From positions 33,499,709 through 33,563,708 of the forward strand of contig CM043971.1 of assembly GCA_014529385.2 (NCBI GenBank): 64,000 nt of DNA, read 5' to 3'. The notes beneath the pieces were generated by a model. It was not told where the DNA came from. It did no database searches and saw only the letters and a list, made by a program, of their open reading frames with translations. Below, in pieces: positions 10,995 to 21,539 of the stretch (position 1 is the first letter of the stretch; each line of letters opens with the position of its first letter). The stretch comes from Adiantum capillus-veneris. Lineage: Eukaryota > Streptophyta > Polypodiopsida > Polypodiales > Pteridaceae. The position numbers and the translations under genes were made by a program.

Positions 10995-11604
10995 TGTCAC
11001 AAGTGGTGGCGTGGCATGTTCAACCGCCCGACAGGCTGATGACGTGGCAAAACAATAGAGCGCTGACAGGCTGATGACGTGGTAGAATAGTACGGCGCTG
11101 ACAGGCTGAAGACGTGCAGTTTTTTCGCAAAAAGCTTTGACTGTACGGACGTTGCTGATGTGGTAGAATGAACGGACTTCCGCGTTTCACGTTGGGTGCT
11201 GATGTGGCATGGCAGTACAGAATTCCCCAAAATGCACTGACTACTTTTGGCAGTTTTTGAAGACCAGTTGCTTTTGGGAATTGAAGCTTTTGAGTTTAAT
11301 TGCGTTTGGGGCTCTGCTTTTGGCATCCCTTGTAAGAATAAAAGAGCCCTAAGGGACTCACTTCTCAGAGCATCTGGACGCAGAGTCTAAGAGCGAAGAC
11401 AGGACTTGTACTTTGCTCAAGATTTAATAAATAAAGAAATACCGAAAGGGGCGCCAGGTTTTGGGGCCAATACCTCTGGGCACGGAACTACGCCGGACCT
11501 GGTCATCTCGAATTGAACTGTGATTCTAAAGTTGTGAAGTATTTGAAGTGATTCTCTCTCGTGTTGCGACAAATTCTAGACCTATGGAGCCCAAGCCTGT
11601 TACA
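10995..11604 (+). repeat. 3' LTR of element F
   Basis: Matches the 5' LTR, with fewer ACGTGGC repeats in U3 (a length difference of about 43 bp). Ends CCTGTTACA directly before the target duplication AAAGC. Confidence 0.9.
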
Positions 11605-11609
11605 AAAGC

Positions 11610-12048
11610 TTGAACCTGCACTCACTACTCACACACTCTGTAGGTCACAGTAATCCAAAAATCAGTCTCCTCTCTCATTTGGACACCCCCTCTCGCTGAG
11701 GTGTCTAGCAAGTGGCTCTGCTAGACTACTGCAAAGTGTCCAGTTTGCCCCTTTGGTTTAATTTCCTACTAGATCCCACCAACTTATAAAGTTGTGACTT
11801 GCCGAGTGGCCTAGATTTTCTGATGGCACACACAAGCTTCCATACTCATCAGAATCGAGTGCTAACTCGCTCCACCAGTCCCTGACTGACCGACCGACCG
11901 ACCTATATTCCCAATGTGTCACCAGGAGGTGTAGTTTTCCTATTGCCCTCTTTAAATATGTACTACTTATTTTTATTTATTTTATTTTTACTTGTTTTCC
12001 CTAGAACCCGAAAGTGGGCAACAGGAAAAATACACCTCCTGGTGACAC
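11610..12048 (-). repeat. Start of the D-element 3' LTR (with terminal foldback)
   Basis: Read on the minus strand, a purine-rich tract (AAGGGTGGGGTG) just above 12048 is followed by TGTCACCAGGAGGTG, as at a 3' LTR start. The first 133 bp form a hairpin: 12048-12016 and 11948-11916 are inverted repeats of 33 bp with about two mismatches. The LTR continues to 7500 across element F. Confidence 0.6.
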
Positions 12049-12399
12049 ACCCCACCCTTGAAATACTGCAAGCGACCTCGCTTGCATGCCAATAACACAT
12101 GCGGATATCTCCTGATATCACATACATTCTATGATGGGAATCCAAGATATACATACTTCCAGAAATGTAGCGTTGGACGATTAAACAATCCCACCAACCT
12201 GGCTACCAAACATATATCAAGCATAGAAGTCTCTAGCCCAATTCTGTGTGGAAAGAGTAGATACAATTGCTTACCTACTCCTTTGAGCATCATGAACCAT
12301 GCTCTCACCTGGCTCCAAAGAGCTACATCAAGTCACGGTGGGTTCCATCTGAAAGGCTTCAAGATATAGTTGCAATAGCTGAGGTGAATCAACGAGTTC

Positions 12400-13932
12400 A
12401 GACTCTTCCATCCATTTAGCATCCAACGATGGATAGTTCTTGAACTTCACCAAATAGCGTTTTGCAACCTTTCCTCAACCTTCCTTTCTTTATGTGCCAA
12501 TATATGTTCCGAAACAAGAATCTCATCCAATTCTTCCACTTCGGGCTTGTTCCTCATCAAGCATATTCTCTGGCACATCATCAACAAAGGGCCTTAGAAG
12601 GTTGACACAAAAAGCATTATGTATTTTCCAGCCTTTTGGTAGCTTCAACCTGTAAGCTACATCGCTGGACCATACTATCGCATGCCTGAGCTTAGGAAAC
12701 AAACGTTCCTTGCCTTTCCTTTTCCTTAACCTGGCCTTTTCAAAGCTCAAGAGTACCCAATCACCAAGTGAAAGTACAAGTTCACGACGGTGACCATCAA
12801 CAGCTTTCTTTTGCTTAGCTAGAGTCTTCTTAAGAGCAATCTTTATCTTCCTATATGTTTCATCCATATCTTGCACATATTTGTCTGCCTCAAATATCTT
12901 GTCCTTAGTTTGCAAAATGGGTGGACTTTCTTACCTCATTCCACTATCTCAAATGGTGCCTTGCCTGTTGACATATGCACAGTGTTATTGTAAGCATTTT
13001 CAACCAATGGGAGATGGTGTTCCCAAGTTGCCTTGTGCTCTAGCACATAACATTTGAGCAGATCCAAGACAATAGAATTTGTCTCTTCTGATTGTCCATC
13101 AGTTTGTGGATGAAACGAAGATGAGAACTTTAACGTAGTTCCCATGTTCTCGAACAATGCCTTCCAAAAAAGACTCGTCATACGTGGATCCCTGTCGCTG
13201 ACAATTGACTGAGGCATCCCGTGATCTTAAAGATATTGCTCATGAATATCTTGACCATGTGTTCAAACTTATCTTCTTCCTAATAGGAATGAAATGGGCC
13301 TGCTTACTGAACCTACAAATGATAGTCCACATCCCATCATTGCCCGTTTCTGTTCTTGGAAGATCAAAGATAAAGTCCATCGCTATGCTTTTCCATGGCC
13401 TATCAGGGATCGGCAATCGCTGCAACAATCCCGGTTGCTTTTTCCTGTCAAATTTGACTTTTGGCATACTATGCATTATCTTACAAAATGTGTCAACATC
13501 TTGACGTAAAGCTGGCCAATAGAAAAATACCTCAATCCCTTTCACTGTCGCATCAATTCCACGATGCCCACCATATGGTGGAGCATGACTTTTCATCAAA
13601 ACCTCTAGCCTTAACTGTTTAGTAATGCATAACTTTCCATGCATCATGAGAAAGTCATTCTTAAGCATATAGTGCTCATGATATTGCCCATCAACAAGCT
13701 GATCATAGATCCTTGCAAAATCTGAATCTTCAGCATATTGTGTCTTCATTTCGTCTAGTTCACAATGGTACAAAATTGACACTGCTGAAATTTGGGGCTT
13801 TCGTGACAACGCATTAGCCACCACATTCTTTTTCCCTTGCACATGCACAATCTGAAAATGGAACATTAACAAGATGTTTGCCCATCGCATGTGTTTCTCA
13901 TACAACTTCGTTTGTGTGAGAAAATATCGCAA
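12400..13932 (-). pseudogene. Integrase with chromodomain remnant (element D)
   Basis: Integrase inserts element cDNA into the host chromosome. The frame 13932-13240 holds the end of RNase H, the zinc-binding region ('HAPPYGGHRGIDATVKGIE', 'HSMPKVKFDRKKQ' with the last cysteines altered) and the first core strand ('[18 protein letters not shown]'). The frame 13217-12936 holds '[12 protein letters not shown]' (second catalytic Asp region) and 'HPQTDGQSE' with the following Glu. 12915-12523 is the C-terminal domain ('[20 protein letters not shown]'). About 12540-12400 reads 'ILVSEHILAHKERK', the start of the chromodomain. Three frame changes are needed. Confidence 0.8.
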
Positions 13933-13935
13933 GGT

Positions 13936-14232
13936 TTAATGATCTGTTAGGACAACAAAATCAGCCCCTAGCAGACAGTGTTTCCAACTGGTGAGAGCAT
14001 GAATTACAACGAGCAATTCTTTCTCATAAACTTGCAAGTTCCTTTCGGTCTTCAAAAGAATTCTGCTCTCATATGCGACCACTCGGCCATTCTGCATTAG
14101 AACTACACCAAGACTCTGGCCACATGCATCACACTGAACCACAAAAGGTTTCGAAAGATCTGGCAAAATGATTACCGGATCTGAAGTCAGCTTCTCTTTC
14201 AAGTGTTTGAAAGTACCTCCTTTCCCTTGCAA
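13936..14232 (-). pseudogene. RNase H domain (element D)
   Basis: Contains 'PFVVQCDACGQSLGVVLMQN' and 'ERNLQVYEKELLVVIHAL', the first catalytic Asp and the Glu helix of Ty3/gypsy RNase H, which degrades the RNA strand during reverse transcription. It is cut off at 'LTDH' by a stop (TAA) before the next frame. Confidence 0.8.
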
Positions 14233-14239
14233 TGCATGG

Positions 14240-15480
14240 AGTGGAGAAGCAATCTCAACAAAATTTCAGATGACCCTTCTGTAGTAGGAACATAAGCCTA
14301 GAAAGCTTCAAATGTCATGTACGTTCAAGTCTGGCCATGACTTAATTGCTTCCACGTTGGTGGGATCCATGCGTACCCCATCCTTTGAAACAATGTGCCC
14401 AAAGTGAATCTCTTCCAAAAAGAATTCACTCTTCTTCGCATTAATGAGTGGCCTGTTCTTGCGTAACTCATTGCAAAACGCGGTCAAGTTATCCCTATGC
14501 TCTTCTTTAGACTTTAATCATGTCATCAAAGAAGGTACCCACGTAGTTTCTATGTGGTCTAAATATTCTGTCCATCGTTCTATTGAACGTGGTGGCAGGA
14601 CCATTTGTGAGACCGAATGGCATGACAAGAAACTCATGGAGACCAAATGTTGTCCTGAACGCAGTCTTATGGACATCTTCTGGCCTAATGCGTATTTGGC
14701 GGTACCACTCTTTAGGTTTAACCTTGTAAACAGTGACGCTCCCTCAAGCTGATAAGAACAACATCTATCCTTGGTATGGGGAACATGTTCTTGATGGTAT
14801 TCTTATTCAAGGCGCGATAGTCAATGCACATACGCCATGAACCATCCTTCTTCTGCACTAGGAGTACAGGCAAACAAAAAGGGGATGAACTGGGCTGAAT
14901 CAGCCCCTTCTCTAAATGCTCAGTGACCTGACTCATAATCTCTTTTTGTTGGGCTGCACTAACCCTGTACGGTGGTCTATTCGGTGGACTAGAACCTGGC
15001 ACAAGATCTATGGTATGATCCTCAGGTCTCTCAGGAGGTAACTCCCCTGGCAAATAGTTTGAAAAACAATAACTGAAACCGCTCAGAAAAATTGACCTGT
15101 CTTTATCTAAGGTAGACTAGATACAACTTCAGGTACTTTGGCAAAGATCAAGTATGCAGAAAGATAATTCTTTATTACAAATGAAATAGTAGAAGCAAAA
15201 ACAATTGGAACAAAATCGCCTTTAAGCTTAACATCAAGGACATGAGTCTTTCCTCTATGTACAAGGGTAATCTCTTTCTAATCTAAGGTAGACAAACTAG
15301 ATACAACTTCAGGTACTTCTCTAAACGCTCAGTGACCTGACTCATAATCTCTTTTTGTTGGGTTGCACTAACCCTGTACGGTGGTCTATTCGGTGGACTA
15401 GAACCTGGCACAAGATCTATGGTATGATCCTCAGGTCTCTCAGGAGGTAACTCCCCTGGAAAATAGTTTGAAAAACAATC
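14240..15480 (-). pseudogene. Reverse transcriptase region with 409-bp tandem duplication (element D)
   Basis: '[20 protein letters not shown]' and '[20 protein letters not shown]' (15053-14718) are the RT fingers of Ty3/gypsy. The palm follows in shifted frames to 14240. The block with '[20 protein letters not shown]' occurs twice (15053-14900 and about 15460-15310), because about 409 bp are tandemly duplicated (period 14921 to 15330). The second copy joins the protease frame 15918-15283. Not functional. Confidence 0.8.
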
Positions 15481-16010
15481 ACTGAAACCGCTCAGAAAAA
15501 TTGACCTGTCTTTATCTAAGGTAGACAAACTAGATACAACTTCAGGTACTTTGGCAAAGATCAAGTATGCAAAAAAATGATTGTTTATTACAAATGAAAT
15601 AGTAGAAGCAAAAACAACTGGAACAGACTCGCCTTTAAGCTTAACATCAAGGACATGAGTCTTTCCTCTATGTACAAGGGTAATCTTTTTGTTGTAAGTA
15701 TCCACCATATCATGCAACCTGTAACACCATGGGATACCTAATAATACATCACAGCCCTCACAGCCCTCAAGCGGCACAATATGAAATTCTTCTGCATCCA
15801 CACAACTCTGAATATGTAGACGAAGCTTCCCCAAAATGGGAGGAATAGGCTTTGAATGGCTTGGGTATGCCAAACCTGCTTCACCTATCATTCCCATCTC
15901 CTCTGCACAAATGCACAACTTTCATGCCAATTCTGGTGATATGAAATTTGCACGGGCTCCTAGATCAAAGAAAACCAACATTGTCTGGTGTCTAACTTTG
16001 CCCCAAGCTC
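15480..16010 (-). pseudogene. Retropepsin-like protease region (element D)
   Basis: Near 16000-15900 the minus strand reads '[17 protein letters not shown]', the degenerate D-[ST]-G-A active-site loop of the aspartic protease seen in these elements (here D-L-G-A), followed by '[20 protein letters not shown]', the second half with the flap and the 'LG-W' motif. The protease would mature Gag-Pol. Confidence 0.7.
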
Positions 16011-16832
16011 TGCACAGTTTTATGGCATCTATGTTTCGCTGGTCACCAACCAAATCTAGGACAAGTCCTGTGCTAGGCTTTGGCTTCTTCCCTTTATGCT
16101 CAGACCTGTCATCCTTATCCTGTGACTTCTTCTGTGGGCATTCATTAGCAAAATGTCCCTCCTCTTCACAAATGTAGTATTTCTTGGCCTCCCTTAGAGC
16201 TTTCCTTTCTTTAAAAGATTTGCATGAAAAAAGGCTTTTCTGTCCTTGTCCTCACCCAAAAGAAGATTTAGACTGCTTCTTGGACGTGTCAGCTTCATCA
16301 CTGGAGGGTTTCTTTGTGGGAGGCACAAAAGGCTTTGCTACAGCATTACCCTTAGCTGAAAACTGTTTACACTCGGACCCTTTCTTGTGGCTATTAAATC
16401 CATCGGAATCTCCCTTTGACAGATTGCTGGCCACTCTTGCATTCTCAATCAACTGCAACATATTCATGACAGTAGTCTTTGTGCAGTAGTCCTTAATATT
16501 CTTGGGCAATCCGCAACAGTACTTCTCAATATGTTTTGACAATGGCACATTCCTATAGGAGGAACTGGCAACACTGCGGCCCAAAACCGTTTATTGTACT
16601 CTTCCAGATTCGCACACTCTTCAGCATTCAACTCATGCCATTCTGTCATCACATCTACTTCATAAGTGTTTGTAAGCCATGCAGGTGCAAAAAGCTCTTT
16701 GAATTGGACCCACGTTGTTGGGGCTTGACCCTGATTCAACAATGCGGTCCACCATTGAAAAGCATTCCCTTTCAAGAAAGTGGCATCCTTGCATATCTAC
16801 GAAGACTCTGTGAAGTTTCCTCCAGCATAAGC
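16010..16832 (-). pseudogene. Gag, C-terminal part (element D)
   Basis: Contains the capsid region 'GNAFQWWTALLNQG' (16775-16464) and 'ATWVQFKELF'-like packing, then the nucleocapsid end 'YYICEEEGHFANECPQK' at about 16180-16130. The first Cys of that CCHC knuckle appears replaced by Tyr. The frame shifts between 16584-16252 and 16775-16464. It is interrupted at 16832/18007 by the solo LTR; without the insertion the codons read through in frame (Ala-Tyr-Ala-Gly-Gly). Confidence 0.8.
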
Positions 16833-18006
16833 TGTAAGGTGCAGCGGAATGAATGTTGTATTTTCTCAAGATTAGTGATCTTTATTGCTCAAGGTTCCTT
16901 TTAGTTCTTAGGGAAAGAGAGAGCTTTCCGTCTTATGGAGAGTGCTATGATCACGAACAAAGTGAGTGGATATGGTGCGCGCAAGTGAATGAGACTGAGA
17001 GAAGGAGAGAGAAGAGATACGATACCCGAGAGGTTGTAAAACCCTCCTCCGAAGGCCCCACTCTCGTCCGCAAGAGTGGTCTACTTTGATTGCACATAGG
17101 TGTACAATGCGAATGCAATGGATTGATGCAATGGGACTATGGCGATGACGATGACGGCTAAGGCTGAAATCTGTGATCTTCTAGGGCTGAATTCGGGGTT
17201 GTCTTCGTGGCTGAAAATGACTGTTTTTGTTGATGGTTCTTGCTGAAAATCGGTGGATCTTTGCAATGCTTGAAGGGTTTGCTTTGCTTCTTGTCAAATG
17301 CTGAAATGCTAGGTATCTGCTGCTGGTTTGGGCAGAAACTCAAAAATGCTGACCTGCTGGTTTTCTCTTGCCAAAAACGCTAGTCTTTATGCTCCAAAAA
17401 ACGCTGATCTGCTGCAGTCCTAGCGTTAGTAAAAACGCTGATCTGGGGCAGATCGTGGTGATAAAAAACGCTAGGGAAGGGGCTGATCTGCAGGGGAAAC
17501 AAGCGCCAGAAGGGGGGACTTGATGGCGAGGATCTGCTGTGAGTGAAAACGCCAAGGGGATGGTGAGAGGTATGGCGAGGGTCTACTGCTGAGGGGGGGT
17601 ACTGCTGAGAAGTTGCCTGTTGAGCGGGAAGCTGCTGCTGCCTCTTCTGCCAGAAAGTGCTAACTTGGGTTTGCTTATATATTAACGTAGCAAAATTGCC
17701 CTACCTACTTTTGTTGGAAAGTCACTTAAAAATAATAAGTGAAAATAACCAAAAATAGGAAAATAGGCTAAATGCACTGGAAAATTCCCCTAACTGATGC
17801 TAATGGATTTTGATGGGAATTCCGATGATCATGCTGTGTGCAACCGGAGGATATGCATCTATGCTAAGTGACTGGGCATGCACGGTCTACGAATATACTC
17901 ACAAAAGTGCCAGATCACTGCTAATCTAGACTTGACTGAACTGATTGAACCCTGTTGTGGTGTAGCTTGTCCACGGACACATAGGGTTGGGATGTGTCAC
18001 GTGACA
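16833..18006 (-). repeat. Solo LTR of the K family inside gag of element D
   Basis: 1174 bp, matching the LTRs of element K (54470-55587 and 57616-58732). It begins TGTAAGGTGCAGCGG and ends TGTCACGTGACA on the plus strand, flanked by 5-bp duplications TAAGC (16828-16832 and 18007-18011). No interior remains, so the two LTRs of an inserted copy recombined. Confidence 0.92.
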
Positions 18007-18520
18007 TAAGCTGCATCAAACTGTTGTATGAAGGTCAAAGCCTTCAATTGATCCTTTGTTCCCCTGAAAGTTTCAACTTCACTACCTGCCCACCTGCCTT
18101 GTAATCCTTAGGTTGACTCAAAGGAGTCGACTGATCATAAGCAGGTGCCCTTAGGTGGTGCCCCATGATTGTTCATTCAAGCACTCACAACACCTGTTTT
18201 ACTTGTCATATCTGCATTCTGGGCATATGGCTGCAAAAAAACCGCCATACCAAACTATATTCCAGGCAGTCGAAATTGACCATAGGCACCCTGAAAACCT
18301 AGTTGGAGACCTATGTTCTCAAACATAGGGTTACCCATGCCTGTTTGCATTGTCCCAAATACGTTCCCTGGCATATAACCTGTGGAAGGTCCAGCCATAG
18401 CTCGAAACACTGAACCACCTCCAAAATAACCAGGATATGTAGTAGGTAGCGGAAGGGTCTGACGCATAGCCTGCTCATTACTTCCTTGACCATTCACAAA
18501 CGGTTCCTGTCCAGTCAATC
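18007..18520 (-). pseudogene. Gag, N-terminal part (element D)
   Basis: Continues gag on the other side of the solo LTR ('KDQLKALTFIQQFDAAY'). Upstream is a Gly/Pro/Met-rich segment ('GYFGGGSVFRAMAGP', 18518-18255) with a stop between. Homology ends near 18520 without an LTR. Confidence 0.65.
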
Positions 18521-18559
18521 ACAATAAAGCAATCGGTCTCACAATAATTATTAGAGACC

Positions 18560-19560
18560 TCGGTCAAGTTCTTTCTATTACATTGCAATTTGATAAGAGG
18601 GGAAAAGTGGTTACACCATGGGATAGCCACTATAGAGGAGAACGTGGTCATTCAAACAATCCTTCCATTTCATCCAATCCTTCTTCGTGGCATAATTCTT
18701 TTGTTGATGTCAATAATCCTTTGATTTTGTTTCATAATGCAATTGGCTCTGTGGAATGTTCAGGCCATTTGTCCTTGACACGAACAATGTGAATTCTAGG
18801 AGACACTCTCGAGATCAACTTGGGATGTTTTATATGGTACACAAGATTCATAGTGAAGCAGGAGTTTGTTTTCATCATAAAGGCTATGTAACTTTCTATT
18901 CTGGCAAGCAAGGATCTCAGTCTAGTGTTATGTTTGCAACTAGTTCAAAATGATATAAATGGTGGATGCTACATTATCTTAGAAATTGAGTATTAAGAGG
19001 AGCTTCTTTGGCTTGTCAGGCTATATGCACCTAATGTTGGCCATGAAGAGTCTATTCTATGGGCTTCTCTCGCTAATATATTGTCTTTGAAAAGGCCAAG
19101 GACTGTTATGGGAGACTTTAATGTATGTACTCAATCTTTGCAATCTTCTTCACCACATGCATTGATAGACACATTTAAGCGTAGGGTGTTGTCAACCTTG
19201 CAGTGCTCTAAGCTTAAGCAAGAGCTATGGTTATGGTTACATCCTAATGACCCAAGTTATATATTCCAATCCGCCCAATAGGGCATTACATGGAGCCATT
19301 GGATATGATGTCTGTTATGCATGATGATGGTTTCTTGTCTGAGGTTTTGACGATGACCATGAAACGCCAACATGTTCTCTTGGACCACTTTCCCGTGGTG
19401 TTTCTAATGTTGGAGCAACTTGTGGATATGTTCAAATCATTGCAAATAAAGTTCATTAGGTCCTTTTTGAAGCACTCGGTGTTCAAGGTTATATCGCTTA
19501 GCTCATTGCCAACTTTATAGCCGTATTGCCCTCTTTTGCTCTTTAAGCTTGGGACGTATT
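18560..19560 (+). pseudogene. LINE endonuclease remnant
   Basis: Plus-strand scraps read 'LYAPNVGHEESILWASLANI' followed by 'RPRTVMGDFNVC' (19020-19130), the conserved 'YAPN...GDFN' signature of the apurinic-type endonuclease of L1-like elements, and about 60 residues later a degraded 'SRLDRIY'-like region. Frames are broken throughout. It differs from the endonuclease of the LINE at 23229, so it is a separate old insertion. Confidence 0.6.
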
Positions 19561-19884
19561 TGTCGCCAATGAGTAGAGGGTATTGCTAAATTGACTACTT
19601 TTTTCTTATTTTTTGGGTAATTTCAATTTGACGAAATTAGGATACTTGAATTTGTGCACTTGTGAACTGTTAAGTTAGGAGCTGTAGATCTACAAGAACT
19701 AAGAAAGCCATCAAGAACAGATATTTCTAATTCGTCATAGGATGAGTGACATAAAGCATCGCAAAGAAGTTGGTCAATAAAAGAGACCAAGTAATGGGTA
19801 TTCCCAATGCATCACACGATGGGTGACAAGAGCATCAGTTAGGGAATATTCCATTGGTCTAAGGAGGAAATCCGAACTAAGTAA

Positions 19885-20050
19885 GAGTTACGTGTAAGAT
19901 GCACGCACATGAATGAAGATGGGTTCTCAGAAGCTTTGAAGAAATGCATATGCAGGTTGCTTTTTGAGAGTTACGTGTAAGATGCACGCACATGAATGAA
20001 GATGGGTTCTCAGAAGCTTTGAAGAAATGCATATGCAGGTTGCTTTTTGA
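19885..20050. repeat. Perfect tandem duplication, 83-bp unit x2
   Basis: 19885-19967 and 19968-20050 are identical ('GAGTTACGTGTAAGATGCAC' to 'GGTTGCTTTTTGA'). No decay is visible, so it is recent compared with its surroundings. Confidence 0.95.
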
Positions 20051-20926
20051 GTGCTTTCCAGGAAAGCAGATGCTTTCCCGTAAAGCAGTCTATGTCTACA
20101 TCGCATTTGTGCATGAGATTGCATCCACGACACCTGGGATATGTTTGTGTAAGCATTGTTTTCAGCTCATAAGTTTTTATTGAGTTTTGAATAGGTTCAA
20201 ATCATTTTTAAAATTGTCCGGCCGCCCACTTAATAAGCGGGCAGCCAACTCACAAAATAGCAGCAAAATCTGTGGGATCGACCTCTCTCTTCCCTTTCTT
20301 GGCGCACACTCCAAGACAGCCAGCAGCTCTCTATTTTCAGTCCCCCTGCCCTCTAATCCTCTGGGCTCATGGAGTCTAATAAAACAGAGCTAGCACCCCC
20401 ACTTCAATCATCTGCAGACCCAGATACCAAGCGCCCTGTTCGAGAAGACACTTTGGAGATTCTACTACGACAACACCGCAAGTTCACTCGACGAGTTTGC
20501 GATTGGAGGTTGCTTTCTCTGCCGGGAGCAACAAGTGATGATTTGTATATGATTTCTACTAGTGTTTGTTGTTGTGTTCATGTTTTGCAAGTATTCTACC
20601 TTGGAGAAAGGAGCAAGGAGGCTTCGGCCTACGCTAGAGGGATTCCGGAGACCTAATCCGAGACTGTTTGTAGAGCTCCCATGATTTGAAAGCAAACTGG
20701 AAGATATTTGAGTAGAGAGCTAGTCTCTCGAGTTCCCGAATGGGAAGGAAACTACCATCGAGTCTGAGATCTAGAGCAGAGGGGTTCACTTGGGTTCTTG
20801 TGCTTCTAAAAGATTCTCCCTTTTAATAAAGATTCTCTTTAAGGGGGGGACGGCCCATCTTCGGGTCCCCAATACTGTGTCGATCTTCTTCCTTCTCTTT
20901 CTTGGTCAAATTCTATTCATTTTCAG
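20051..20926. other. No recognised gene
   Basis: A plus frame at 20369-20656 ('TKRPVREDTLEILLRQHRKF...') is open for 95 codons but I do not recognise it. A short GC-rich inverted repeat (GGCCGCCCACTTAATAAGCGGGCAGCC region, about 20219-20246) lies upstream. 20822-20880 ends in 'TTTAATAAAGATTC' and a G run, which may be an old retroelement tail. Confidence 0.4.
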
Positions 20927-21480
20927 GTTTCTTTCAGCACTCTAAAGGGATGTGAGCAAAGCAGCGCTCCGCGCTCGCAGCTGCCGAAAACCCCCCCCCC
21001 CGCCCCGCTGCCCGCCCCCGCCCCCGCCTGCCCTTGCGCACGGCAGCCCAGCCTCCCCCCCCCCCGCTGCCCCCCGCCCCCGCCTGCCCTTGTGCACGGC
21101 AGCCGAGCACAACCCCCCCCCCGGCCCGCCCACGCGCGTCCCGCACACTGCCCGCCTTATTCTTTCTTCCCCCCCCCCCAACCTTCTTCTCCCCGAAGCC
21201 TCCTGCACCTGGCTCTGGCAACACTGTTTCTTTGGACAGTGCTCGGCGCGCTCGGCTGCAGAGTCGCTTCACTGTCCGCTTCTTCGACACAGCAGTAGAC
21301 ACAGATGGAGGCTCCAGAGGGACTCGTCCGCGCTCAGCTGCAGAGTCGCTTCACCGCCCGCTTCTTCGACACAGTAGTAGACACAGATCGATGCTCCGCC
21401 ACAGAGGGACTCGTCCGAAGCCCCCTCGCCCGACCCCGCTGAGCCCACCATTCGACTTGCTCTTTTGCCGACAGAGCAAG
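20927..21480 (+). promoter_or_regulatory. LINE 5' leader with tandem repeats (presumed internal promoter)
   Basis: Very C-rich. A 'GCCCGCCCCCGCCCC' module with 'CTGCCCTTGNGCACGGCAGCC' is repeated at about 21007 and 21069, then a unit of about 82 bp ('GCTGCAGAGTCGCTTCACTG...') is repeated at 21255 and 21337. LINEs carry their promoter in this region; repeated leader units are common in L1 5' UTRs. The long proline/arginine peptides read here are composition artefacts. Confidence 0.6.
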
Positions 21481-21539
21481 CGAGCCTAGCCGCAAAGGTA
21501 GAGCGACTTCTGTCATCTGCAAGACTCTCGGCACCCGAC

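Larger units (their letters stand above)
8206..11604 (+). mobile_element. Element F: complete non-autonomous LTR retrotransposon
   Basis: Both LTRs are present (8206-8858 and 10995-11604; each TGTCACA...TGTTACA). The element is bounded by 5-bp target duplications AAAGC (8201-8205 and 11605-11609). A primer-binding site for initiator-Met tRNA (TGGTATCAGAG, 8860-8870) follows the 5' LTR, and a polypurine tract (AAGAGGGGGGTA, about 10983-10994) precedes the 3' LTR. The 2.1-kb interior has no RT or integrase. It keeps a gag-like N-terminal piece and, at about 10365-10430, a degraded copy of the chromodomain-tail region seen in element H, plus the same pre-PPT region. It is inserted in the LTR of another element and would need proteins supplied by a relative. 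Confidence 0.9.
12050..18520 (-). mobile_element. Element D: decayed Ty3/gypsy chromovirus
   Basis: Minus-strand gag-pol in the order gag (18520-16010), protease (about 16000-15480), RT (15480-14240), RNase H (14232-13936), integrase (13932-12520) and chromodomain remnant (about 12540-12400), with a 3' LTR beginning at 12047. That order defines Ty3/gypsy, and the chromodomain places it among chromoviruses. It is broken by stops, a 409-bp internal duplication in RT, and a solo LTR in gag. The 5' LTR is missing: sequence right of 18520 no longer matches. Confidence 0.85.

Noticed and set aside
20934-21489. Overlapping Pro/Arg/Gly-rich open frames on both strands
   Set aside because: They come from C-rich composition of the LINE leader; no conserved residues and frames overlap on both strands.
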